A stretch of 64,000 nucleotides of DNA from Nocardioides sp. QY071 (GTDB lineage: Bacteria; Actinomycetota; Actinomycetes; Propionibacteriales; Nocardioidaceae). Shown piece after piece: positions 1 through 7,488 of this stretch. The notes under the pieces are model-generated. The model ran no database searches and was not told the origin of the DNA. It was given only the letters and a program-made list of their open reading frames with translations. The position numbers and the translations under genes were made by a program. Positions within the stretch are counted from its first letter, which is position 1; each line of letters begins with the position of its first letter. The stretch spans positions 3,844,001 to 3,908,000 of the forward strand of contig NZ_CP124681.1 of assembly GCF_029961765.1 (NCBI RefSeq). The letters run 5' to 3'.

Positions 1-326
1 TCGACGGCGAGCACATGCCCGATCCGGACCTGCTGCTGCTCGACCTGCGGCCGGGAGACCGGCTGCTGCTGTGCAGCGACGGCCTGACCGACGTCCTGTC
101 CCCCGCCGCCATCGCGCTGGGCCTGGGCCTCGACAGTCGCACGATGGCCGTGGACCGGCTGGTGCTGGCCGCGCTCGACGGCGGCAGCCGCGACAACGTG
201 ACGGCGATCGTCGCCGACGTGGTCGACGCGCCCGCGATCGCGGCCAACGGCCAGGTGCTCGGCGCGGCCGTCGACCTCGCCAACGTGGTCGACCCGGCCG
301 CCGTCCGCCCGTTGCGCTCTGCCTGA
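1..326 (+). CDS. PP2C-type serine/threonine protein phosphatase, C-terminal part (5' end outside window)
   Basis: The frame is open from the left edge to a TGA at 324-326, so only the last ~107 residues are present. Two late PP2C motifs are visible: LLLCSDGLTD, a metal-binding Asp-Gly motif, and GGSRDNVTAIVADV, the final Asp that ligates the metal. PP2C enzymes are Mn/Mg-dependent phosphatases that remove phosphate from Ser/Thr. No membrane segment follows the catalytic core; the last ~30 residues are an Ala/Val-rich tail. The substrate cannot be deduced. It is unrelated in sequence to the second PP2C gene at 9609-10490, which has longer inserts. Confidence 0.85.
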   Translation, partial: DGEHMPDPDLLLLDLRPGDRLLLCSDGLTDVLSPAAIALGLGLDSRTMAVDRLVLAALDGGSRDNVTAIVADVVDAPAIAANGQVLGAAVDLANVVDPAAVRPLRSA

Positions 327-342
327 CGTCCGTCACTGGCCC

Positions 343-348
343 TACACT
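343..348 (+). promoter_or_regulatory. -10 box of a leaderless promoter for the gene at 355
   Basis: TACACT lies 6 nt before the GTG at 355 and no Shine-Dalgarno sequence is present, so transcription should start on the start codon. No clear -35 box is seen. Confidence 0.5.
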
Positions 349-354
349 GGGACC

Positions 355-726
355 GTGAGCGCGAAGCGGTCCTACGAGTACGCGCGCCTGTGGGTGCCGC
401 TGTACGACGCCGCCGCGCTCGCCGTCCTCCGCCCGGTCTACCTGATCGAGGCCGCCGACGGCTTCGAGGGCATCGCCGCCGAGAAGAACACCACCCTGAT
501 GGGCCTGTTCAACGAGCTCGGCCGGGCCGGCTGGCGGATCGACACGACAGCACAGCGGGTGGACCACCCGTCGGCGGAGTTCCAGATGCTGATCGACGCC
601 ACCCTCGACGAGGCCGACCACGCGGTCTCCCCCGACGAGGTGGCGCATGCCGTCGGCTCGGGCGGCGACCCGGCGGGTGCGGTCACCGAGTTCGACGTCT
701 ACCCGATGCGGCGCCGGCTGGCCTGA
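355..726 (+). CDS. Hypothetical protein, DUF4177-like
   Basis: 123-residue soluble protein starting at GTG. The start is fixed by a TACACT box 6 nt upstream (leaderless) and not by an RBS. The pattern SYEYARLWVP near the N-terminus, followed by NELGRAGWRI around residue 55, resembles the small DUF4177 fold (a strand, then an NxLGxxGW helix). The likeness is weak and no function follows from it. There is no signal peptide or membrane segment. Its stop at 724-726 is 7 bp from the convergent polymerase gene stop, so it is probably monocistronic. Confidence 0.6.
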   Translation: MSAKRSYEYARLWVPLYDAAALAVLRPVYLIEAADGFEGIAAEKNTTLMGLFNELGRAGWRIDTTAQRVDHPSAEFQMLIDATLDEADHAVSPDEVAHAVGSGGDPAGAVTEFDVYPMRRRLA

Positions 727-733
727 GGCCGGG

Positions 734-1651
734 TCAGGCGAACAGGTCGCCGTACTCCTCGACGCGCTGCAGCACCTGCGTCGGCGTGAACTGGTCGAGC
801 CCGAGCGGGTCCTCGGCGCCCTCGGCGACCTCGTCCCAGCCGATCGGGGTGGCCACCTGGGGGCGCGGCGTGCCGCGCAGCGAGTACGGCGCCACGGTGG
901 TCTTGGAGCCGGCGTTCTGGGACCAGTCCAGGAACACCTTCCCGCGCCGGCGCGCCTTGGTCATGGTGGCGGTGACCAGCTCGGGGCGGGCGGCCTGCAG
1001 CTCCTCGGCGATCTCCTTGGCCAGCTCGCTGGTCTCGGCCGACGGGAGCGGCTCGGCGAGCGGTGCGTACAGGTGCAGGCCCTTGCTGCCGCTGGTGACC
1101 GCGACCGCGTCGAGGTCGCGCTCGGCGAGGGCCTCCTGCACGAGCAGCGCGACCTGGCAGCACTCGTGGAGCCCGGCCGGCTCGCCGGGGTCGAGGTCGA
1201 TGACGATCCGGTCGGCGCCGACGGGTTCGTCGTCCTCGTCGACGGTCCACTGGTGGACGTGCAGCTCGAGGGCGGCGAGGTTGACCGCCCACACCAGGGT
1301 CGGGAGGTCCTCGATGATCGGGAACACGAGCGTGTCGCCGTGTCGGCTGGGGCCGCGGCTGCCCGTGGTCGGCACCTCCGCGGTGCGCACCCAGCTCGGG
1401 GTGCCGCGGGGTGCGTTCTTCTCGAAGAAGCTCATGTCGCCGACACCGTGCGGCCACCGGATCCGGGTGACCGGGCGGCCGGCGAGGTGCGGCAGCAGCG
1501 CGGGGGCGACCCGCACGTAGTAGTCGAGCACCTCGCCCTTGGTGGTGCCGGTGCTCGGGTAGAGCACCTTCTCCAGGTTGGTGAGCCGCAGGGTGCGGCC
1601 CTCGACGTCGACGTGGACCTCGGTCTGGGGATGGTCGGCCTTCTTCGCCAT
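734..1651 (-). CDS. ligD: LigD-type polymerase/primase domain protein (NHEJ)
   Basis: 305-residue stand-alone archaeo-eukaryotic primase-type polymerase, the Pol domain of LigD. It fills gaps and adds nucleotides, often ribonucleotides, at double-strand break ends during non-homologous end joining. Landmarks are the N-terminal LTNLEKVLYP, the metal-binding VIDLDPGE Asp pair, SGSKGLHLY and the C-terminal DWSQN block. The ATG at 1651 overlaps the upstream ligase stop by one base (TGATG), so the two are translationally coupled. In Mycobacterium, Pol, phosphoesterase and ligase are fused in one ~760-residue LigD; here Pol and ligase are separate and no phosphoesterase domain is present in the window. 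Confidence 0.9.
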   Translation of the reverse strand: MAKKADHPQTEVHVDVEGRTLRLTNLEKVLYPSTGTTKGEVLDYYVRVAPALLPHLAGRPVTRIRWPHGVGDMSFFEKNAPRGTPSWVRTAEVPTTGSRGPSRHGDTLVFPIIEDLPTLVWAVNLAALELHVHQWTVDEDDEPVGADRIVIDLDPGEPAGLHECCQVALLVQEALAERDLDAVAVTSGSKGLHLYAPLAEPLPSAETSELAKEIAEELQAARPELVTATMTKARRRGKVFLDWSQNAGSKTTVAPYSLRGTPRPQVATPIGWDEVAEGAEDPLGLDQFTPTQVLQRVEEYGDLFA

Positions 1652-2580
1652 CACAGGTCCTCGGGGGTCAGGTCGGTCCGCACGCCCTGGTACGACGGCT
1701 GCCGGAGCCGCTCGTAGCCGAGCCCGTGGGTGTCGACGTCGACGACCACCACCGGGTCCACCCACCAGGTCCCGTCGGCGTCGGCCCGCGGCACCTCGTC
1801 GGCGAACGGGCTCGAGGCACGAGCCAGGGGCGCCAGCAGCTCGGCGAGGGCGCGGGACTGCTTCGCGCCGATGCCGCTGCCGACCCGGCCGCGGTAGGCC
1901 AGCCCGTCGGCGGTCGGCTCCCCCACCAGGAGCGAGGCCAGCCGGTCGCTCGTGCCGACCTGCGGGCGCCACCCGCCGACCACGAACGAGCCGCGGTGAC
2001 GGTGCGGGTGCTTCAGCCAGTGGTGGCTGCGCTCGCCGGGTCGGTACGTCGAGTCGCGGCGCTTGCTGACGATGCCCTCGAGCCCCTGGGCGCGGGTCGC
2101 CTCGAAGAGCATCGCGCCGTCGTCGTACTCCGCCGGGACCTGCCACCCGGAGCGGCCCAGGTCGAGTTCGGCCAGCCGGCGGCGACGCTCGTGCAGCGGC
2201 AGGGCACAGAGGTCCTCGCCGTCGAGGCGGAGCAGGTCGAAGACCATGTAGGTCGCGGTGATCCGGGCAGCGAGGCGGGCCACGGTGGCCACGTTGCGCA
2301 CGTGCATCCGCTCGGCGAGCACCCGGAAGTCAGGCACGCCACGCTCGTTGAGCGCGATGATCTCGCCGTCGACGACCAGGTCGCGGACGCCGGTGGGCGG
2401 GGTCACCAGCTCCGGCCACGCGGGGGTGATCCGGTTGCCGTTGCGACTGGTCAGCGTGACCGCGCCCCCGTCGAGGGACCCGAGCGCGCGCACGCCGTCC
2501 CACTTGACCTCGTGGCACCACTCCTCGCCCCGCGGCACGTGGGTGCTCGGGGTGGCGAGCATCGGGCGCAGTTCGGGCAC
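1651..2580 (-). CDS. ATP-dependent DNA ligase (LigD/LigC-type)
   Basis: 309-residue ATP-dependent DNA ligase that seals nicks, in NHEJ together with Ku and the adjacent polymerase. The adenylation lysine is K26 in the motif KWDGVRA. Further motifs are LVVDGEI (motif III region), LEGIVSKR (motif IV) and HHWLKHP (motif V). After the nucleotidyltransferase domain (about 1-190) comes the OB-fold domain (about 200-300). The start is GTG at 2580, 35 bp from the divergent ku start, so the ligase-polymerase operon and ku share a promoter region. The length fits a catalytic core with no extra domain. Confidence 0.9.
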   Translation of the reverse strand: MPELRPMLATPSTHVPRGEEWCHEVKWDGVRALGSLDGGAVTLTSRNGNRITPAWPELVTPPTGVRDLVVDGEIIALNERGVPDFRVLAERMHVRNVATVARLAARITATYMVFDLLRLDGEDLCALPLHERRRRLAELDLGRSGWQVPAEYDDGAMLFEATRAQGLEGIVSKRRDSTYRPGERSHHWLKHPHRHRGSFVVGGWRPQVGTSDRLASLLVGEPTADGLAYRGRVGSGIGAKQSRALAELLAPLARASSPFADEVPRADADGTWWVDPVVVVDVDTHGLGYERLRQPSYQGVRTDLTPEDL

Positions 2581-2603
2581 GGGCCCATCCTGTCAGGACC
2601 GGA

Positions 2604-2609
2604 TAGTCT
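2604..2609 (+). promoter_or_regulatory. -10 box of a leaderless ku promoter
   Basis: TAGTCT is 6 nt upstream of the ATG at 2616, and the 35-bp divergent gap holds no Shine-Dalgarno sequence for ku. Confidence 0.5.
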
Positions 2610-2615
2610 CGACCC

Positions 2616-3518
2616 ATGCGTGCGATCTGGAAAGGGGCCGTTTCCTTCGGCCTCGTCAGCGTGCCGGTCAAGCTCTACAGCGCGACCGAGAGCCACGACG
2701 TCTCGTTCCGCCAGGTCCACGCCAAGGACGGCGGCCGGATCAAGTACCAGCGGATCTGTGCGATCGACGGCGAGGAGGTGCCGTACTCCGACATCGCGAA
2801 GGGGTACGAGACCGAGGACGGCGAGATGGTGATCCTCACCGAGGACGACCTGGCCAACCTGCCGACGACCTCCTCGCGCGAGATCGCGGTCGAGAAGTTC
2901 GTGCCGAGCGACCAGATCGACCCGCTGCTGTTCGAGAAGTCCTACTACCTCGAGCCCGAGGGCACCGGCGCCAAGCCGTACGCCCTGCTCCGCCAGGCGC
3001 TGCTCGACGCCGACCGGATGGCAGTCGTCACCGTGGCACTGCGCCAACGGGTGACCACGGCGGTGCTGCGGGTGCGTGAGGACGTGATCGTGCTGCAGAC
3101 CATGATGTGGCCCGACGAGATCCGCAAGCCGGACTTCAGCGTCGAGACCGGCGAGGTCAAGGACGCCGAGGTGAAGATGGCGCACATGCTCGTCGAGACC
3201 CTGTCCGGCGACTTCGACCCGGCCGAGTTCGAGGACGACTACGCCGACGCGGTCCAGGCAGTGGTGAAGGCCAAGATCGAGGGCGGCGAGGTGCAGCGCA
3301 CCGAGACCTCGGCCAAGTCCGGCGGCGAGGTGGTCGACCTGCTCGCCGCGCTGCAGCGCTCGGTCGAGGCGGCCAAGACCTCGCGGGGCGAGGGCGAGGA
3401 GAAGCCGGCGGCGAAGAAGACTGCCAAGAAGGCGGCGGCCAAGAAGACTCCCGCGAAGAAGTCCGCTGCCAAGAAGACCGCGTCCAAGAAGACCGCCGCG
3501 AAGAAGAAGGCCAGCTGA
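2616..3518 (+). CDS. ku: Ku protein, non-homologous end joining
   Basis: 300-residue homodimeric DNA-end binding protein that threads onto broken DNA ends and recruits the ligase and polymerase encoded divergently next to it. The N-terminal MRAIWKGAVSFGLVSVPVKLYSA region is the standard start of bacterial Ku, and the beta-barrel core runs to about residue 255. The last ~35 residues are a Lys/Ala/Thr-rich tail made of KKxAAKK-like repeats, as in actinobacterial Ku proteins, where such tails contact DNA and affect ligase stimulation and sliding. Translation is probably leaderless from ATG 2616. The gene is followed directly by a tandem repeat array. Confidence 0.95.
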   Translation: MRAIWKGAVSFGLVSVPVKLYSATESHDVSFRQVHAKDGGRIKYQRICAIDGEEVPYSDIAKGYETEDGEMVILTEDDLANLPTTSSREIAVEKFVPSDQIDPLLFEKSYYLEPEGTGAKPYALLRQALLDADRMAVVTVALRQRVTTAVLRVREDVIVLQTMMWPDEIRKPDFSVETGEVKDAEVKMAHMLVETLSGDFDPAEFEDDYADAVQAVVKAKIEGGEVQRTETSAKSGGEVVDLLAALQRSVEAAKTSRGEGEEKPAAKKTAKKAAAKKTPAKKSAAKKTASKKTAAKKKAS

Positions 3519-3522
3519 GCGC

Positions 3523-3638
3523 TGCGGTCGAGGAGGTCGCGCAGCGACCCCGGTGGTCGAGGAGGTCGCGCAGCGACCCCGGTGGTCGAGGAGGTCGCGC
3601 AGCGACCCCGGTGGTCGAGGAGGTCGCGCAGCGACCGT
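3523..3638. repeat. Tandem 29-bp repeats, four copies
   Basis: Four head-to-tail 29-bp units start at 3523 (first 3 bp degenerate), 3552, 3581 and 3610. Each contains GGTCGCGCAGCGACC, a 6-bp perfect stem around a GCA loop. There are no spacers between units, so this is not a CRISPR array. The repeat starts 4 bp after the ku stop codon. Confidence 0.9.
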
Positions 3639-4157
3639 CTCGAGACCCCTGACCGTGCTGCCGGAACTCTGCGCGGGCTTCGGCTCCGTAGCCGGTTTCG
3701 TTCCGAATGGGCAGCGACGAGGAAGGCGTCGAGGTGGCTGGGTTCGGCGGTCGGGCTACGGTCCGCATCCCCGGTGGTCGAGGAGGTCGCGCAGCGTCCC
3801 CGGTGGTCGAGGAGGTCGCGCAGCGTCCCCGGTGGTCGAGGAGGTCGCGCAGCGACCGTCACGAGACCCCTGACCGTGCTGCCGGAACTGTCCGCGGGCT
3901 TCGGCTCCGTAGCCGGTCTCGTTCCGAATGGGCAGCGACGAGGAAGGCGTCGAGGTGGCTGGGCCCGGCGGTCGGGCTACGGTCCGCATCCCCGGGTGGT
4001 CGAGGAGGTCGCGCAGCGACCGTCACGAGACCCCTGACCGTGCTGCCGGAACTGTCCGCGGGCTTCGGCACCGTAGCCGGTCTCGTTCCGAAAGGGCAGC
4101 GACGAGGAAGGCGTCGAGGTGGCCCGGGTTCGGCGGTCGGGCTGCGGTCCGCGACGC
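3639..4157. repeat. Composite repeat: three ~135-bp units alternating with further 29-bp units
   Basis: A ~135-bp segment recurs at 3639-3772, 3860-3994 and 4024 to about 4157, beginning with GAGACCCCTGACCGTG and holding a CGGCT-loop-AGCCG hairpin in copies one and two. Between copies lie more 29-bp units: three at 3773, 3802 and 3831, and one at 3995. The units differ by scattered substitutions, for example GCGTCCCC instead of GCGACCCC in two. Open frames across the array follow the repeat period and are not believable genes. The remaining 4158-4273 is the DUF222 gene's upstream region. Confidence 0.9.
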
Positions 4158-4273
4158 CATTTCGGTTGCAGCTGGAGACGTCGGTTCTCCGCACCCCACG
4201 GATCGAGTTTCCCCTGTCCACAGGCGGGTTTCCGACGCGTGATTGTGTCGGAGGTGGGTGGGAGAATCCAGTC

Positions 4274-5575
4274 ATGGATCTCGGAACCCAGCCCCGCACG
4301 ACAGCAGCCCTGCTGTCCGGGCTGCGCGCCGAGGTCGAAGGACGCCAGGCCTCCCTGGTCCGCGAATGGACCGCGATCGTGGAGTGGGCGAGCGACCACA
4401 TCGTGACCTCGCCTGAGGGTGCCGCGACGATCACCGAGGGCTACCTCGACACCGGCGTCCCGATCGCCGGGCCCGGTGCCCCGCTGGTGTCGGAGTTCGC
4501 GTTGATGGAGCTCGTCGCCGTGCTCGGCCGCCCACCCGATGGCGGGAAGGCGTACGTCGGCCGCGTGATCGAGTGCGCGTGGCGGCTGCCGAACGTGTAC
4601 GACGCCGTCGCGGCTGGGCGGTTGGCACCGTGGCGGGCCGAGCGGATCGCGGACCTCACCCACGGCTTGTGTGCTGAGGCGGCTGGGTTCGTGGACCGGC
4701 AGCTGTTCAACGCCTCCGGGGTCGGCTGGGCGCAACTGGAGAGGCTCGTGGCGGAGGCGGTGCTTCGGCTCGACCCCGAACGTGCCGAGGCCGACCGGAA
4801 GGCGGCCGCCGACCATCGGCATTTCGACCTGAGCGAGGTCGACGAGCACGGGCTGGTCCACCTCGACGGGCTGCTGGACGCCGCGGATGGCCACGACCTC
4901 GACCAGGCCGTCGCCCGACGAGCCGAGGTCCTCGCCCGGCTCGGTGACGACTCGTCGCTGGACGTGCGCCGTTCCAAGGCTGCCGCGGAGCTCGCCCGCC
5001 ACGACCTGGCCCTGGACCTGTTGCTCCCGGACGCCGACACCGGCGAGGTCGTCGCGACCGTCCCGGGCCGCAAGGTCGTCCTCAACATCCACCTCACTGA
5101 CACCACCCTGACCGGGCACAACCCAGTCGGCCGCTGGGACGAAGGCCGCTGCCCCATCACCACCGCCCAGATCCGGGAGTGGCTGCGTGCGCGACACACC
5201 ACCATCATCGTCCGGCCGGTGATCGACCTGGCCGACCACGTGCCTGTGACGGCGTACGAGATCCCCGACCGCCACAAGACCCGCGTCGCACTGCGGGACC
5301 ACACCTGCCGGTTCCCCCACTGCACCCGCCCCGCGACCCGGTGCGACCTCGACCACGCCCGCCCCTACGGCCAGGGTGGTCCGACCTGCCCCTGCAACGA
5401 AGTCCCGCTGTGCCGTCGCCATCACCGCGCCAAGACCCACTCACTGTGGCGCTACGAGACCCCGATGCCGGCGACCTACCTGTGGACCAGCCCCAACGGG
5501 TTCCGGTTCCGCGTCGACCACCGCGGCACCCACCCCCTCCACGACAGCGGCGACACCGGCCCGCCCGACCAGTAG
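4274..5575 (+). CDS. DUF222 / HNH endonuclease domain protein (13E12-family)
   Basis: 433-residue protein. Residues ~30-300 are the all-helical DUF222 region. A C-terminal HNH nuclease domain (~345-405) carries CRFPHC, CDLDHARPY and CNEVPLCRRHH, i.e. zinc-binding Cys pairs plus the His-Asn-His core. This is the family of the mycobacterial REP13E12 repeat proteins, multicopy genes tied to repetitive and integration loci; their biochemical role is not settled. The ATG at 4274 is preceded by GAGAAT and a 6-nt gap, suggesting leaderless expression. It sits directly downstream of a large repeat array, which fits a mobile or self-amplifying element, but no transposase is present. Confidence 0.9.
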   Translation: MDLGTQPRTTAALLSGLRAEVEGRQASLVREWTAIVEWASDHIVTSPEGAATITEGYLDTGVPIAGPGAPLVSEFALMELVAVLGRPPDGGKAYVGRVIECAWRLPNVYDAVAAGRLAPWRAERIADLTHGLCAEAAGFVDRQLFNASGVGWAQLERLVAEAVLRLDPERAEADRKAAADHRHFDLSEVDEHGLVHLDGLLDAADGHDLDQAVARRAEVLARLGDDSSLDVRRSKAAAELARHDLALDLLLPDADTGEVVATVPGRKVVLNIHLTDTTLTGHNPVGRWDEGRCPITTAQIREWLRARHTTIIVRPVIDLADHVPVTAYEIPDRHKTRVALRDHTCRFPHCTRPATRCDLDHARPYGQGGPTCPCNEVPLCRRHHRAKTHSLWRYETPMPATYLWTSPNGFRFRVDHRGTHPLHDSGDTGPPDQ

Positions 5576-5634
5576 CCACCCCGCCCCGCACCCCGCAGGA
5601 CCTCACGTCCGCGGGGGCGCAGGCATGTCCCGAG

Positions 5635-7488
5635 TCAGTCCGTCTCGTCCTCGGCCTTCTTGATCAGGTCCTTCACGACGTCGATCGACCGGATCCGGCC
5701 GCTGGTGACCGTGCTCCCCTCGTCGGCGAACAGCGAGGTCGGGATGCCGATCAGCTCGCCGTCCTCGTTGATCGCCATGCCGCCGGAGTTGCCGGGGGCG
5801 ATCCGGGCGTCCGTGTCGAGCTCGGAGCGCGGCCCGAGGTCGGGATCGTTCAGGACGGTGGAGATGACGCCGGTGGTGACCGTGATCGACTCGCCGTCGC
5901 CGGCCACGGCCGGGAAGCCCAGCACGGTGACGCTGTCGCCGGCCCGCAGGTCGTCCGAGCTGCCGATCGGGACGGTCGGGAGGTCGAGGTCGTCCTCGAG
6001 CGGCTTGCCGTCCTCGTCGGCGTAGATCTGCACGACGGCGACGTCGAGGTTGCCGTCGGCCTCCACCACGCGCGCCCGGTAGGCGGCCGGGGCGTTGGTG
6101 TCGGTCATGCCGTCGGTCAGCGAGATCAGCAGGTAGTCGGGATTGGCGATGAGCACCTCGTCGCCGTACTTCTCCGCGAGGCCGGGTGACTCGGGGGCGG
6201 CGACGTGGGCGTTGGTGAGGATCAGGCCGTCGGAGCGGATGATCGAGCCTGAGCCGTGGTAGGTGCCGGTCTTCGACGGGTCGTCGAGCAGGTGGCTCTC
6301 GGCGGTGATCTTGACGGTGGCCGCCTTCGCCGCCTCCAGCACGTCCGTGTCGCCGCCGGCACGCTTGACCGGCTCGTCGCGGCCCAGGACGAACGCCAGG
6401 CCTACGATCCCGGCGACCAGCAGCAACGCCGCGGCGATGCCGCCGATGATCGCGAGCCGCTTGCCGAGCCGGCGACGGGCGATCCGCCGCTCCTCCTCGG
6501 CTGCGGACAGGATGGGCACCAAGGTGAGCTCGGGGCCGGCGACCGGGTGGCCCAGGCGCAGCGCCAGCCGCTCGTCGAAGCGGGTCGTGGTGACCCGGCG
6601 ACCGTCGTGGAAGGTGCCCTCGTTGGAGAGGTTCGTGTAGGTCCAGCCGCCCGGGACCGGGTCGATCCGGCCGTGCAGGCGCGAGCAGGCCGGGTCGCCG
6701 ATGACCACGGTGCAGTCGCTGCGCCGCCCGACGGTGATCGGCGTGGGGTGGCGGAAGCGGTGCTCGCGCCCCTCGGCGACGAGCAGCAGGTCCGGGCCCG
6801 TGCGTGGCGCGGCGCCGGCACCGGGCGGGCCCGACGGGCGCGGCATGGCGAGGATCTGCGTGGCGTCGTTGCCGGAGATCGCCGCCGGCAGGCCGGGGGC
6901 GGCGGCCGGGCGGGCACCGGGGGCGGGGATCGACGGTACGGGCGCACCCGCGAGCGGCGCCCAGGGCGACGGCGTGCCCATCGGCGGCGTGGCCGGGGGC
7001 GGCATCGACGGCGGCATCGACGGTGGCGTCGACGGTGGCGTCGAGGGTGGCATCGAGGGGGGCGGTGTCACCGGGAACGGCGGCCGGGTCGCCTCGTCGA
7101 CGACGTACGACGGCGCGGCGGGCCCGCTGGGCTCATCCGGCGGCGGCGCGGGCGCGACCGGGGTGGCAGCGACGACGTCGTACTCCTCGGCCGGGATGAT
7201 CGCGAGGGAGGAACCGGGAGCCGGCGGGCCGCAGCGCACGGTGATCCGCCGCTCGACCGGGTAGTCGGTGATCCGCTCGTCGTCGACGTAGGTGCCGAAC
7301 TGGCTGCCGCTGTCGACGAGCACCCAGCCGTAGTCGGTGGCCTGGAGCTCAGCGTGCTGGCGGGAGACCGAGCCGGCGGTGAGCACGACGTCGGCCTCGA
7401 TGGCGCGGCCGATCCGGTAGACGGACTTTCCCTCGAGACGCAGGACCCGGCCGTCGACCTCGACGACGAGTGCGGACACGACGCTCAC
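5635..7488 (-). CDS. FHA-FHA-transmembrane-trypsin-like (HtrA/DegP-type) serine protease
   Basis: 617-residue membrane protein. An N-terminal FHA domain (about 1-95; IGR and SVSRQHAEL motifs) is followed by a Pro-rich linker, a second FHA domain (about 235-330; VGRRSD, CSRLHG), one membrane helix around residue 360, and an extracytoplasmic chymotrypsin-fold protease. The protease keeps a full triad: His in LTNAHV, Asp in LDVAVVQ, Ser in APGNSGG. No PDZ domain follows. FHA domains bind phosphothreonine, so phosphorylation inside the cell could be relayed to proteolysis outside. Its GTG start overlaps the kinase stop (GTGA), so it is co-translated with the kinase, its probable regulator. Confidence 0.85.
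   Translation of the reverse strand: MSVVSALVVEVDGRVLRLEGKSVYRIGRAIEADVVLTAGSVSRQHAELQATDYGWVLVDSGSQFGTYVDDERITDYPVERRITVRCGPPAPGSSLAIIPAEEYDVVAATPVAPAPPPDEPSGPAAPSYVVDEATRPPFPVTPPPSMPPSTPPSTPPSMPPSMPPPATPPMGTPSPWAPLAGAPVPSIPAPGARPAAAPGLPAAISGNDATQILAMPRPSGPPGAGAAPRTGPDLLLVAEGREHRFRHPTPITVGRRSDCTVVIGDPACSRLHGRIDPVPGGWTYTNLSNEGTFHDGRRVTTTRFDERLALRLGHPVAGPELTLVPILSAAEEERRIARRRLGKRLAIIGGIAAALLLVAGIVGLAFVLGRDEPVKRAGGDTDVLEAAKAATVKITAESHLLDDPSKTGTYHGSGSIIRSDGLILTNAHVAAPESPGLAEKYGDEVLIANPDYLLISLTDGMTDTNAPAAYRARVVEADGNLDVAVVQIYADEDGKPLEDDLDLPTVPIGSSDDLRAGDSVTVLGFPAVAGDGESITVTTGVISTVLNDPDLGPRSELDTDARIAPGNSGGMAINEDGELIGIPTSLFADEGSTVTSGRIRSIDVVKDLIKKAEDETD
7001..7060. repeat. Coding 12-bp minisatellite, five units
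   Basis: Five 12-bp units of the type GGCRTCGANGGN encode the PPSM/PPST repeats of the Pro-rich linker between the FHA domains. Slippage here would change linker length without breaking frame. Confidence 0.8.

Noticed and set aside
3523..4157. CRISPR array
   Set aside because: The 29-bp units are head-to-tail with no unique spacers, and longer repeats intervene; no cas genes are present.
3553..4242. Short proteins from open frames across the repeat array (VVEEVAQRP repeats)
   Set aside because: Open frames follow the repeat period in several frames and both strands; no start signals or conserved fold.
4274..5575. Insertion sequence or transposon carrying the DUF222 gene
   Set aside because: No transposase and no terminal inverted repeats or target duplications were visible; the array is only upstream.
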